Shown in pieces: positions 31,680 to 42,926 of a DNA stretch of 64,000 bases. Position 1 is the stretch's first letter; each line of letters opens with the position of its first letter. Position numbers and translations under genes: made by a program. Origin of the DNA: Otatea glauca (lineage: Eukaryota > Streptophyta > Magnoliopsida > Poales > Poaceae); assembly GCA_036346275.1 (NCBI GenBank), contig CM070719.1, positions 19,137,185-19,201,184 of the forward strand, written 5' to 3'. The notes beneath the pieces were generated by a model that worked only from the letters and a program-made list of their open reading frames with translations, was not told where the DNA came from and ran no database searches.

Positions 31680-33410
31680 TGAAGGATCGAGATGGCGACC
31701 AGAGAGGGGTGAATGATCTCAAATAAAATTTTCCACGATTCAAAATAATCCAAACCAGCCTTCAAACAATAACAATCAAAAGAGGCAAATGAGAATGAGC
31801 CATTTGCTCTGTATGGCTGGTATGACCGCAGGATCTCCAGTATGATCGGACAGTGGGCGGTATGACTGGGCTCAAGAACAGCTGAAGAACCAGCACGAAC
31901 TCCAAAAGTAAATTTTGATGAATCTTTTGATCGGCTGGACAAAAACTCACGAAAATTGGTAGATGTCTTCCTAAAGATGTCAGGAACTTATTCCAACCTT
32001 CAATCGCAAGGATTGACTTCAAAGTTTCAACCTTTTTCACTTTGAAGGAAGAACATACCAAGTTCAAGCAAAACTCAAGAACTCGATCTTGGACTTGTTC
32101 ATGGGGTTATGATGATCTTGGAATACCTCCCACACGTGACAGCAAGCAAGAACATAAGTCCAAAACCCAATAAAGGCAATCTAGAAGAATGATTCACTCA
32201 AGAACTCAAGATCGGTTTTTCGTAAGAAAACACATGGATTGCCGAGATGATTGAGGTATAATAGGAAGGAGATTCATCCATCAATCAACATCCTTGGCAC
32301 AAGAAGCAAAAGCATGTAGAAGGAGGGGAGACAAATCCAAATTGCATAAATGTAAATTGCAAGAAAGTAAATTGTGGAATTTAAGTGCAGAAATTTAAAT
32401 GCTGAATTTAAGACATAATGTAAATGCATAAGGTAAATTCAAGCATAAGGAAAAGTGTTTTGAATTTCGGGAAGGAAGGTTTACAAAGCCTCACAACAAG
32501 GTGGGCAAAGCTCAAAGGAGTACAAAAACCTCAAAACCTTTTAAGAGGGGGAAGGCTATCCCTACCCCTCTATTTATACTACTCTTGAGTCACCCTCAAC
32601 CCTTGGATGAGTTCCTTCTACCCTAAGGATCAGATCAAGGGCTAGGAATGACTCCCCCACACAGCCATAAATGGGCTAACCCGAAACCTAACAAGCATAT
32701 TGGGTTTTTGCACAGTTTACAAAGTACACTAACTAGACCCGCTATTCTATCAACTAGACCATGATCCGACGGCCCTCCTTGATCCAAGCAGTGTTTAGCT
32801 AACATCTCGTCCATTCCTTGTCTTCTAGGCTTGCCACGACTCCGTCTCCGATCATCTTCCGACAATCCTTAACCGTCTGGACCTCTAGCACACCTCACCT
32901 AGTGCCAATCATCCTTCGCCTCACCATGATCAAGCTACGACGTCCTGCAACCATCAAAAACAAGGAAACACATCACATAGCAATGTCCAAAAACATATGC
33001 AATGAATTTCATCAAAAATTACAATTTAAAAATTCATCCTCGCTTATAAGGGCCGATGCTACTGCCCCTAGGCCGGTAGCACCACCCCACAGCCAAACTA
33101 GAAAATGATGCTCTCTGAAATTTTCACACCGGCCAGAGGCCCAGTGCTACCGCCCTCAGGCCGGTAGTACCGCTCTTCAGTCATCTTCAGAAAACACCTC
33201 TCAGGAATTTTCACACCGGCCAAAGGCCTGGTGCTACCGCCCAAACTAGACCGATGCTACCACCCCGAGGCTGGTGCTACCGCCTATGCTGGACACTTTC
33301 TCCCAAAAGCTTCAATTAAACTTCAAATCAACCTCAAACTTAAACACCACTTCCTTACATAGTGTCAATAACTCATCACAAACATTGGTAGACCTCCATA
33401 TGGTCTTTCA
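31680..33410 (-). repeat. 3' LTR of the third copia (1,731 bp)
   Basis: Plus strand starts tgaaggatcgagatggcg and ends ccatatggtctttca, followed by atctccccctt. The promoter complement tatttatactactc is near 32571. The segment 33045-33290 carries repeated blocks of the type ggccggtagcaccgcc and caccggccagaggcc, unlike the TCGA-rich segment of the outer copia. Confidence 0.82.
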
Positions 33411-35339
33411 ATCTCCCCCTTGATGAGTATATTGACAAACACCCAAAAAGCATAAAGTTTTGAGTTTGAAAAGAGAAGAGAATGAAGCAATTAGGATGAA
33501 AAGCCAAACTTGGTCCGAGAAAATAGAGGAGGAGATCATGACTAAGTTGGCAAGAAGGATTTTTAGAGCAAGGCAATAGAAAGAACAATTTTGAAAACAA
33601 AATATCCAAAAGTCCAATAAAAACTCACAAAAGCTCAAATATGTTTATGATTCAAGATAGTTAGCAAGTTTTCAACAGAAACATAAGATTCAAAATGCAA
33701 TTCCATTTTTTTAATAATGTCTTTTCTACATTTTCTCCCCCTTTTGGCAATATAGAAATCAAGATTTCTATATTTTCTCCCCCTTGTCTAGCATGGATGT
33801 ATGAAATGCATCTAAAGAGCTTTGAAGATTATCCAAGTGATCATAATGACAAGATATGACACCAAGCTAGTCAATGTCAAATTAGACTAAACTAAGACAT
33901 GTCCAAGTGCAAAAAAAAAATTTTACTAGCAAGCTTAGTTTTGAATAAGTCATTTTTAGCAAGATTTGACATGTGCAATACTTAGCATTAGTTTCAAAAC
34001 TAGGAGCAAAGCCACTCAAAGAATCAAATGGAAAACTTAGAGTTCAACCTACTCAATACTTTGGGGACTCTAGAAGTGCATACAAGGTTCTTCGAGCTCA
34101 TTTTTTAATTAATGCAAATTTTGCTTTAAGACCTTAAAAGACATAGTGGGGTGCAAATGTTTGACATTATTTGCATTTTTTACCCACTAATATTGTTTTT
34201 TTATTTGCATTGTTTTTAAAGCAATTGACTCAAGCCATATTCGACCATCTCAAGAACTCTTAAGAGGATGGTCTTGGTCATACATGATGCATTCCATGTT
34301 CATCCTGAGTGCAATGGGAGGCTATCTTGTGAATGTAAGGTGTTAAGTCAGCGCACAAATAAAGTCATTTTTGCTTAATTTTCATTTTAGCACATTGATT
34401 TATGAGCAAATGAAGGACTCAAATATAGATCAAACAAGTTTCACCAAAGTTGCTATAGGGACTCTAGAGAAATCCAAAATTTCACAAATCATGGCAAATA
34501 CACATAGATAAGAAACTTAGTAAGTAAAAGCAACATGTTTCATCAAGTTTTTTATTTAAAACTTTAATTTTTCAAAATTTTGACAAGCTTAGCAAGGTGA
34601 GTCAAAATGAACTTGGATATATCTAAATTAGTGATTTTCTTCATAAGATGTAGCATGGTATATAGCATGAAGAATAAATCATTTGCATAATAGACAAAGC
34701 TTATAAAAGCAGAAAATGCAGTCTATATGCAATACATGAACAGATTCTCAAACTCCCCCTCAACAATTGAATCAATTTTAAACACAAATCTGGTTAAACT
34801 GAGTTATTAGCAGAATTAGGCGCAAGTAAAACTCAAATGAACTCAATAGAAACCAGAAATACAGAATGAGGAGAAGAAGTCGAGAAAACTGCAAACTGGG
34901 TGGCTATAGATCATAGAAAAGATAGAAGAGAAACACTACGGCTTAGACTCGCTCTAATCTTCCCTAATGACTGATATAGGGAAGTTGACTCTAGATCTCA
35001 CCTAAGGAGTGCACACAGACCTTGTCTACCCAAAAGTCTCAATATCTGCTAGACTTATAAGACTGTGAGAGAACTCAACCTAGAGAGGAGAGAGAACAAC
35101 TAATTGTGTATGATAGCAACCTATACCATAAGATGAGAGGTCCATGCAAAACATGCCAGAAGTCTAAGTGAAGTGAACTCACAATTCTAGAATTAAGCTC
35201 AATATCACCCAGAAAATTCAAAAGAAAGGAAATGCTCGAAGAAAAATATATATAATACATAGTATACAAACCAGTTCCTCCTCAAGTGATGCTGTAAGGG
35301 CACACAACTCCAAGCTCTCCTCTCATGGCCACAAACCTA
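33411..35339 (-). other. Noncoding 3' region of the third copia
   Basis: About 1.9 kb without a meaningful frame, similar to 10546-12079. ctccccc blocks recur (33413, 33735, 33778, 34754), resembling repeated polypurine tracts on the element's sense strand. No envelope-like ORF is visible. Confidence 0.6.
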
Positions 35340-36375
35340 GAGCTATCCAAAGGCTTGGTAAAGATATCGGCAATCTAGTGGTCATTCTCCACAAACTGAG
35401 GCACTATATCTCCTTTCTCCACATGGTCTCTAAGGAAGCGATATTTAATATCAATGTGCTTGGTTCTGGAGTGCTGCACTGGGTTTTTTGCAATGCAAAT
35501 AGCAAAAGTGTTGTTACAGAAAAGTGTAACACTCTCTATCTCTAACCCAAAGTCCCGCAAGGTTGATCTCATCTAGAGCACCTGACTACAACAACTAGCT
35601 GCAGCGACATACTCGGTCTCAGCGGTAGATTGTTTAACTCCCGACTGCTTCCTAGATAAGTAAGAAACAAGAGAAGTGTCAATGAATTTGCAAGTGCCAG
35701 AAGTGATCTTCCTATCTATCCTATAGCCAGCAAAGTCTGCATCGGAAAAGGCTCTAAGGGACAGACAAGAAGAAGAAGTGTACCAAATAGCATAGTCAAG
35801 GGTAGCTCAAAGGTACTTAAAGATGCGCTTCACCGCTTGGCGTTGTGAGGCATGTGGAGAAGCCTGAAATCGAGTGCACAGACACACAGCAAAGTGTATG
35901 CCTGACCTCAAATCTATAAGGTACAAGAGGGAGCCGATAATGCTTCGGAACTCCTTCTGATCAACTAGCTCACCATTCTCATCAGGCTCAAGGACAGTAG
36001 TGGTGGCCATAGGAGTCATCATCGGCTTCCTATCAGACATGTCAAAACGCCTCAAGAGGTCTCAAGTGTACTTTCCTTGATGCAAGAAAGTGTCCTCCTG
36101 AATCTGCTTGATTTGGAAGCTGAGGAAATAGCTCAACTTGCCTATCATGCTCATTTCGAACTATGTGCTCATTACATCTGAAAAATGAGATACAAGAGAG
36201 TGCGAGGAGCCACCAAAGATAATATCGTCCACATAAATATGGATGAAAAGAAAACGAGAATCCTGGTATCTGATGAACAAAGTCTTATCTACTATACCCA
36301 TCTTAAAACCATGATTAAGAAGATAGGACTTAAGCCTCTCACACCAAGCTCTAGGGGCCTACTTAAGACTATATA
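35340..36375 (-). pseudogene. copia RNase H and C-terminal RT of the third element
   Basis: Minus-strand blocks: IDKTLFIRYQDS-like text near 36290, then RRFDMSDRKPMMTPMA, ELVDQKEFRSIIGSLLYL, QAVKRIFKYL, and for RNase H CNNTFAICIAKNPVQHSRTK, HIDIKYRFLRDHVEKGDI. Several frames and stops. The last recognisable RT text is at about 36370, where the LTR remnant begins. Confidence 0.75.
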
Positions 36376-36463
36376 AACTTCAAATCAACCTCAAACTCAA
36401 ACACTACTTGCTTAAAAGTGTTAACTCATCACAAACATTGGTTGCCCTCCATATGGTCTTTAA
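36376..36463 (-). repeat. Remnant of the right LTR of the third copia
   Basis: cttcaaatcaacctcaaact ... atatggtctttaa matches the last ~90 bp of the left LTR (from ~33320). Followed by the target-site copy atata. Confidence 0.75.
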
Positions 36464-36468
36464 ATATA

Positions 36469-36842
36469 TGTATTATATATTATAACATTCTAATAGTAGC
36501 GTTCTAATAGTGGAAGAGAATGCTGGCCTCCTGGAGCCCCCACGTCATCGGATTTGCGAGCAGGCTCCTTGCGGCTTTCAAAATCACGCCGGACTCCCAA
36601 GCGACCTGGCCTGCGATGGCCATTAAGTTGGGAAGTTTTGCAAAAAGGACCTTCGCTTCTATATTAACATACTTCCGTCCAATCGCCGAGCGTCCGTGCG
36701 TGCAGTCCGCCTGACCTTCTATCTTGCGCTTCGGTTCTCATCCGCCTCTTCGCGTGTCCCAATCGATGGCCCGTACAACATCATGTAATTGGGGCTCGTG
36801 GAGCCCTCGAGGCCACGCACCGTTCCCCCTCCCGTCCCTTCC
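36469..36842. other. GC-rich flank without a recognisable gene
   Basis: Starts A/T-rich then becomes GC-rich with many CpG. Short frames only. Together with 37580-38100 it looks like the upstream part of a grass gene, but nothing identifies it. Confidence 0.35.
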
Positions 36843-37579
36843 TAGAGGTGGGCGTCGTGCTTGCCGGCCGGCCGGCCAGACGGCCCATCGTGCCGCGGCT
36901 TAAACTGCGTGCCGCCGCGGACGGCCGTCGTGCTCGCCGTCTGGCCGGCTCGCCATGAGCGAGCCAGAGCACGCCCATTTGCGCTTTGCAGGCGTCGCTT
37001 GCGTCTTGCGGCCAGGCCCACCCATTTGCACTATTGCAACGAGAAAAGGAGCCGAGACGATAGAATTGAGGCAATGAATGCAAATATTATGAGAAAAAGA
37101 ATTAAAATTTATTTATTCTTGAACAATTACATAGAGCGATGGGGATGTACTCAACACGAGCGAGAGAGAGGCAATGGGCGAGAAAGAAAGTGAGCGAGAC
37201 AAACGAGAGATTGAGAGAGATCGCGAGAGAAAGCCGAGAGAGCTCTCTTCCGCTTTGTCCGTCTCTCTCGTGTGTCGGTGATAGGGTGATGTTCATACTA
37301 CTAGGTGCATCCATGCCTATTATGCTCGTGAGTCGGTGATATTCATGCTAGACTTCTTCCTCATACCCTAAATCATCGGGCCGCAGATGACCCCATTCTA
37401 CGTTGTCGTCGTCGCGTCGCGTCGCCTATCGTGCCCGATTCTCGAGCCCGGCACGGCCCATGCTACAATGTCGTGCCGGCCCGGCACGGCCCACCTCGTG
37501 CCGGGTCGAGCTTCGTGCCGGACCGTGATGTCGTGCTTCGGGCCAGCCCAAAAGAGCCCGGTCCAAATGCCCACCTCTA
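36843..37579. mobile_element. hAT-like nonautonomous element (737 bp) with perfect 8 bp TSD
   Basis: The ends are inverted repeats: TAGAGGTGGGC at the left and GCCCACCTCTA at the right. The flanks carry identical 8 bp tcccttcc (36835-36842 and 37580-37587). An 8 bp duplication and a TAGRGGTGGGC-type end are hallmarks of hAT transposons in plants. The right subterminal part is rich in cccggcacggcc and gtgccgggcc repeats. No transposase frame fits inside, so it needs a helper. Removing it restores a continuous flank. Confidence 0.85.
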
Positions 37580-37587
37580 TCCCTTCC

Positions 37588-38250
37588 CACCTGCTCTCTC
37601 CTCCTTCCGCATCGCGCCGCCCCATCGCCTGGCCACGCACCTCAGCTGCCCCACCGCCCGCCATTCCTCCTATTGCTCTTCACCGCCTATCTGTCGTTGC
37701 CGCCACCAAACAAGGAAGGTGTCGCGAGCTCTGCCGTTCCTGCGCTGGACGTCCCCCTGGTTATCCTTCCTCGAGCTCCACGTTTTGTCCAGTGTCGTCT
37801 TGCACGGCTCCACCTCCCCTACCTGGCGCCCCCTCCCCCCAGTTCTCTCCTTCCTCGAGCTCCCCGTCGTGCGCTCCACCGGTAGAGGATGGGCTAGATC
37901 TGTGAAAGGCGAAGCCCGGAACAAACGACGGCGAGAGCCCAAATCCGGAAGTTAACCTCTTCGTTAGCGAGTGGAGGCGGAGCGGGAGATGGCGCGACAG
38001 CAGGACAGCGGCCCCGCGTGTTGGTTCTCACCGCTCGAGTGTGGAGGCACCGGCGGGCACATCCCCGGCACGTTGACGCTGCTCTACTTCCCCGGTATGC
38101 GCATTTCTCTCCTTATTACTCCTAATAAATTGCTTCCTTGTTTTTTTCACTTGAATTTCCTTGGCTTGCTTGCTCGCTTACTATAGTTGCAGATCCTGTT
38201 GAAACCATAAACAACAAAAATAGTTTGGCAAACTCATACAAGTGTTGGTG
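37588..38250 (+). other. GC-rich gene-like segment with a possible first exon
   Basis: After the hAT element the sequence is C-rich like a 5' UTR. An ATG at 37971 or 37989 opens a short frame with CWFSPLECGGTGGHIPGTLT and LLYFP that ends at a good donor, ccccg/gtatgcg (38094/38095), followed by A/T-rich intron-like DNA. I do not recognise the protein and found no second exon. It may be the first exon of a host gene or a captured fragment. Overlapping frames in the C-rich part are unlikely to be real. Confidence 0.25.
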
Positions 38251-38424
38251 GACCATGTGCTGCTTTCCTGCTATTGCTGTGGGAAAAATGGGATTTCTTG
38301 AGCTGAGCAGTTCATTCGGTAGTTGATGTCTTGATAGGACCCTGTGCTGCTTTCCCACTATTGACGTGGGAAAATTCGGATTTCTTGGGCTGAGCAGTTC
38401 ACTGGGTAGTTGATGTCTTGATGG
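38251..38424. repeat. 87 bp tandem duplication
   Basis: Copy one (38251-38337) begins gaccatgtgctgctttcc and copy two (38338-38424) begins gaccctgtgctgctttcc. Both share ggatttcttg(a/g)gctgagcag and gtagttgatgtcttgat. The copies are ~88% alike by eye. Confidence 0.8.
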
Positions 38425-38546
38425 CCACCGAAAATGGCAGGATTGGATGGACATAGACCTCCGGACTGTTTGTCTGTTGGATGCAGCTAACTTAAGTGCA
38501 AAGCCTTGATTCAGCAACTATTTATGACCGGAGGGGTTCGTGTTAG

Positions 38547-38750
38547 TAGGGGTGAAAACTGATTGAATATGGACGGATAATAGCTATACCATATTTGTTT
38601 TCATATTTTTTTCTCGGATTCAGATTCGGATACGGATAGTTCGGATGCGAATACGAATAATATCGAATACAAATACGGAGCGAATACGAATCGAATCGGG
38701 TACAGTCACGGATATTTATCGGAATACGATAACTCCTTAGATTGTACATA
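38547..38750. mobile_element. Fragment of a hAT-like element
   Basis: Begins taggggtgaaaactgattg, a start typical of grass hAT-like elements, followed by many short cggatacgga and gaatacgaat words that look like subterminal repeats. No right end or duplication was found, so it is probably truncated. Confidence 0.4.
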
Positions 38751-38989
38751 AGAAATAAAAGAAAATACATTATTGAAAATTGAACAAATATAAGCATTTC
38801 CATTCACTTAGACAAGACATATATCCAACCATCTAGAGCATCACCATAAAAAAATCACAAGAACTCTACACATGACAGTATGACATTGCTACCATATATG
38901 CCTCTTAATATGCTCCACTACTTGCAGTTGTAGATTGCATCACAAACTAATGCAATATGAATTATTATAGTGCTGGGGTCCAATCAGTG

Positions 38990-39766
38990 CTGAGTTTCCA
39001 AAGATTAGTGTGCCCTCATTCCTTGAGAAGTTGTGTGACAAGAGTAATTGATCACTACAAGCAGCAGCCTGGACGTCTTACAGATGGAGAGAAGCCATAA
39101 GGTCTGAATTGGTGAGGCTCAATGCAACATTGTACTTGTGAAATTGCTAGTTGCCATATCAAATGAAACATCGACACAACTGAGAGTTCTTTGCTTCCAA
39201 AGACACCGGAAAGGTTAACCATAGAGTTGGAATTCAGCCCGACACTTGCATTGACGCCAGCATATTCATGTAGGTACTGGAGTTCAAGCTGTTAAGGCAG
39301 ACAAAAACGAATTAAGTGTTTTACCTCAATGGTTACCATATTGGACAATCAAACAAATGGAATGATGCCAAAATTATACCTTCCCTGACCTCTGGTCTGG
39401 AACAACCAAGCTGAGAATTGATTTCAGTCCTGGAGTTCCAAACTCATCCACTGTGACTATTGTCAAAAGCTGGAAGATACGAAATATTCATCAGCGAATC
39501 ATACGTTTAAAGGATTGTACATTCCTATAAATTCAGATTATCAGACATAAAAAAGTAAACAAAATAGGAACAATGTCAAGCAAAAACAGCTCTGGGATAA
39601 TCATAAACATGGTCTGTGTAAGAAAAAAAGAGAGAAGTAGACCAAGGCAGCTTACATCTGACTCTGAGTTTGCTTTGACATCAACAGTCAAGTTCTTGTT
39701 CTTAAGCTGGGTGTGAAGCTCGCCAAAGATGGGCTCATTTTTCTTTGTCCCTGCGGCTGTGATTGC
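38990..39766 (-). pseudogene. VDAC: Voltage-dependent anion channel (mitochondrial porin) relic
   Basis: Three blocks on the minus strand match plant VDAC with introns retained. 39766-39656 encodes AITAAGTKKNEPIFGELHTQ then KNKNLTVDVKANSESD, ending at donor gtaag. 39469-39380 encodes TIVTVDEFGTPGLKSIL and VVPDQRSGK, between acceptor ttccag and donor gtata. From 39288, after acceptor aacag, LELQYLHEYAGVNASVGLN is followed by frameshifts through DVSFDMATSNFT, ALSLTNSDLMASLHL and LSHNFSRNEGTLIFG. The first exon and the C-terminus are missing or unreadable. VDAC is the beta-barrel pore of the outer mitochondrial membrane. Retained introns show a genomic duplicate, not a processed copy. A copia LTR at 39882 truncates the upstream side. 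Confidence 0.85.
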
Positions 39767-39881
39767 CAATAGGTGAAACAAAAATCATCAATATACAGAG
39801 CACAAATGCTATATGCAGACAAGCTAAATTGAAGCTGTATACTGATCCTCTACCCATCTCCTTTAGGATGAGGGTACTCAC

Positions 39882-40203
39882 TGTTAGTTAAGCCTTGACA
39901 CATGCATTTTCCATTCATGCTTTTTGCATGCATGGCAAGATTAGCTCGTGCATGCCTTAATTCACGATTGACGCAGAAATCACTGCGATTCCTTTCCTTT
40001 GTAAGCTTCCTTTCCTTTGTAAGCTTTCTTTCCTTTGCATGCAAGCTCGTTTTCCCTCCTATAAATAGAGAAGAAGAATAGAAAAGCAACAAGTATTGCA
40101 GCACAAATTCAGTGTGTGTTTAAGTGTCCAGTACGTGTGCATGTCTGTGATCTAGTGCAGAGGAGTTTATCCCAGCGCCGACGCTCACCTGGGCGATCCA
40201 ACA
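39882..40203 (+). repeat. copia 5' LTR (322 bp)
   Basis: TGTTAGTTAAGCC ... GCGATCCAACA, followed two bases later by a Met-tRNA primer-binding site. TATA box ctataaatag at 40059-40068. Three 18 bp copies of ttcctttcctttgtaagc (39989-40042) lie just upstream of it. Confidence 0.85.
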
Positions 40204-40205
40204 AG

Positions 40206-40219
40206 TGGTATCAGAGCCC
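40206..40219 (+). other. Primer-binding site
   Basis: tggtatcagagccc, complementary to the 3' end of initiator Met-tRNA, two bases after the LTR end. Confidence 0.82.
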
Positions 40220-40253
40220 GTTATCGGCGTTGGCCGCGTGATCGTGCGTCGAA

Positions 40254-40650
40254 ATGCCTCGAGCACGAATAGTTTCGCCACCACCCTCTGGCTCCGGCAG
40301 TCGCTCCACAGGAGGTGGAGACGACGGGGGCGACCGCGGGCTGGTCGTGTACCGCGTGGTCAAGGAAGGGGGAGGCGGGCCGATGAACTACCCCACGCTG
40401 ACCAAGACAAACTACAACGACTGGGCCTTGTTGATGAAGATCAATCTGCAGGCTCGGAACCTCTGGTGCGCCATCGATCCCGACAACGACATCGACGTGC
40501 ACGAGGACCGGATGGCGCTCGACGCCATCTGCAGTGCAGTGCCACCGGAGATGATCTCCACTGTCGCGGTCAAGCCGTCCGCGAAGGAGGCATGGGAGTG
40601 TCTCCGAGTCATGCGGATCGGTGACGACCGCATCCGAAGACGAGCGCCAA
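40254..40650 (+). pseudogene. copia gag, N-terminal part
   Basis: Starts with an ATG shortly after the primer-binding site. It reads MNYPTLTKTNYNDWALLMK, INLQARNLWCAIDPDN, ALDAICSAVPPEMISTVAVK and AKEAWECLRVMRIGDDRIR, the usual N-terminal half of copia gag (UBN2-like). Similarity ends at about 40640, where GC-rich sequence of another kind begins while the frame happens to stay open. Confidence 0.78.
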
Positions 40651-41394
40651 CGATCGCCTTCGGTTCAGCGACTCGCACTGACCGACGACTTCGTCTGCGC
40701 GCCGGCGTCGTGCTCAAGACACGGTCTCCACGCGCCGGCCGAAGCCGGCTGCCGCCGCGCCACCACCTCGCTGCTCGCCCGCCAAGAGCGCCGCCGTCGC
40801 CGCGTGGTGTGCCCAGAAGCGCCGCACACTGCCCGCCAGACCACCGCCGCCTCGACCCGCCGCCCCACCGCGGCGCCGCGCCCAAGACGGCCGTCGGCCA
40901 AGCGGTCGCGACACCGTCGTTCGCGCTTCGCCCGGCCGTGCATGAAGTCGCACTCGCCGCCCGAACGCCGCCACGGTGCGCCTCGGTTTTCCTCCGCTCG
41001 GCCGCGGCTGCCGCTCGGCGTCGCAAGCGTCGGTACGCCTCGCCTTCCCGGCAAGGCGCAGCACGAAACCCTAGCGCATACCGGATATGGGCCGAAGGGC
41101 GCGGCCCAATGGCCGGTTCGGCCGAGAAAAAGGGAAAGAAAAGAAAGAAAAGAAAAGAAAAGAAGAAGAGAAAATAGCAGAAAAATTAAGGGAAATTGCT
41201 AGAAATCCAGAAATTATTTGGATCTGTTTTAATTTTTCTAGCTTTATTCTCTGCATTTATGAATATTCGTTATGAATTTTGGATTCATTGCTTTATTTAG
41301 AATACTGGCAATTTATTTTCTGCACTTTATGCTTTTTTTGCAACCATTTTCTATTAGATTACACGCAGTAATCTAATGTCGAAATTTTGAAATC
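40651..41394 (+). other. GC-rich then A/T-rich leader-like DNA between two gag starts
   Basis: 40651-41130 is extremely GC-rich with open frames on both strands and no domain. It becomes a purine-rich aaaagaaaagaaa run (41127-41180) and then A/T-rich DNA. This resembles a copia 5' leader and probably belongs to the second element. Confidence 0.4.
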
Positions 41395-41523
41395 ATGCAA
41401 ATGTCCGGCATCGTGAATCGTGAGTTTGAAGAACTGGCCCCGCACGGTCATAACTACCTCACTTGGGCATGGGACGTGAAGATCGTAAGGTCCTCGCAGG
41501 ACGCGAAACCTACCACCGAGTAG
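41395..41523 (+). pseudogene. Start of a second copia gag
   Basis: MSGIVNREFEELAPHGHNYL followed by TWAWDVKI resembles the first residues of another copia gag type. It stops at tag (41521-41523) and A/T-rich sequence follows, so almost all of gag is missing. Confidence 0.5.
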
Positions 41524-41757
41524 AACGATCAAGACTTGCACTTCCGTTTAAATGCATGAATTGCATTTTCTTTTAGATTATGGTTGTTAGCATTTCCTTT
41601 TGAATAATGAATTGTAAGCTCTAGAAGAGCATATTTCTCTCATGAATAAATATGCAATTTATTCTTTATTCCAGTATTCTTTAATTTGCAAGCAATGTTT
41701 GAATTATTTTGTCGCTGTTTGATCGGGATTATTTTCCTTTTCTTTAGAAATCGTATA

Positions 41758-42917
41758 GCGCCCAAATGGAAGAGATATGCATTGTTGATAGTGGCACAAC
41801 AAATACATCTTAAGAGAGTCTAAATACTTCCAGTCGATCACGAAGAACGCTGGAAAGATTACTACGATCGCAGGAAGCGATTCCTATATAATAGGCTCTG
41901 GAAGAGCCACAATTATATTGCCAATGGGTACACTCGTAATTGAAGAAGCCCTTTTGTACTCGAATCAACGCGCACTCTCTTAAGTTTCAAAGACATCCGC
42001 CAATGGTTTTCACGAGAAACCAATGAAGAAAATGGCAAAGAATACTTGTGCATTGTGAAGCACGTGGTATGTGGAAAAATGGTATTAGAAAAATGTCCTC
42101 ATATGAAGTCGGGTTGTACTACACGAATATTCATGCACCAAGTGTATACTTCCTTGAAGACCGCTTTAGAAGCTCGAGTTATTTTCTTTATGGCATGGTA
42201 GATTAGGTCATCCTGGTCTTAGAATGATGAGAAATATAGTGAATAACTCATAAGGTCATGGCATCAATGTTAAGAATTTCCCGAATCATGAAGATTTCGT
42301 GTGCCCTGCATTTGCCACCGGGAAATTAATAACTAGACCCTCTGTCATGAAAGTGCAAAGTGAAATCCTGCATTCCTCGAACGCATCCAGAGGATATTTG
42401 CGTTCGATTCACCCTTTCGTCGTATTTTTGATATTTTATGGTGCTCATCGATGCTTCCTCGAAATGGTCGTATATATGCTTGTTGTCAACAAGAAATCAT
42501 GCTTTTGCAATACTGATCTCGCAGATCATAAGAATTAAGAATGCTTTCCCTGATCATCGTGTGAAGTCCATCAGAATGGACAATGCCGACGAATTTACTT
42601 CAAAAGTATTTGATGATTATTGCACTGTAACAGGGATAGCAGTTGAGCACTCTATACCGCACGTCCATACGCAAAATGGACTAGCTGAAGCACTCATAAA
42701 GAGAATTAAATTCATTGCCAGACCGCTTTTGCAGAGTTGTAACCTGCCCAACACTTGTTGGGGACGCGCAGTCCTACACGCAGCAGCTCTCATCAATTTC
42801 AGTCCTTCGGCCTACAACATCCATTCTCCTTTGCAGCTTGTGCACGGGATCATCCCGAAAATCTCCCATCTCAGGAAATTTGGGTGTATGGTATATGTTC
42901 CTATACCACCCCCTTAG
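41758..42917 (+). pseudogene. copia protease and integrase
   Basis: EEICIVDSGTTNT near 41770 is the protease active site; YIIGSGRATIILPMGT follows. The integrase zinc region reads WHGRLGHPGLRMMRNI then CPAFATGKL, with the first Cys of the pair replaced. The core shows FMVLIDASSKWSYI, IRMDNADEFTS (Asp) and HTQNGLAEALIKRIK (Glu), and RKFGCMVYVPIPPP closes the frame at 42917. Several stops break it. Confidence 0.8.
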
Positions 42918-42926
42918 CGGACTGCA

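Larger units (their letters stand above)
31680..36463 (-). mobile_element. Third copia of the same family, collapsed by deletion
   Basis: Left LTR 31680-33410, noncoding 3' region, RNase H and end of RT, then an abrupt change at about 36375 into the last ~88 bp of the right LTR. Both outer ends are flanked by atata (31675-31679, 36464-36468). Gag, protease, integrase, most of RT and most of the right LTR are gone. The right end reads tctttaa instead of tctttca. Confidence 0.8.

Noticed and set aside
37387..37955. Overlapping Pro/Arg/Ser-rich ORFs of 170+ codons
   Set aside because: They overlap in several frames, run through the hAT-like end and its TSD, and show only GC-rich low-complexity text.
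40621..41202. Long Arg-rich ORFs on both strands
   Set aside because: Open on both strands in several frames at once, which is typical of GC-rich DNA; no domain beyond the gag part that ends near 40640.
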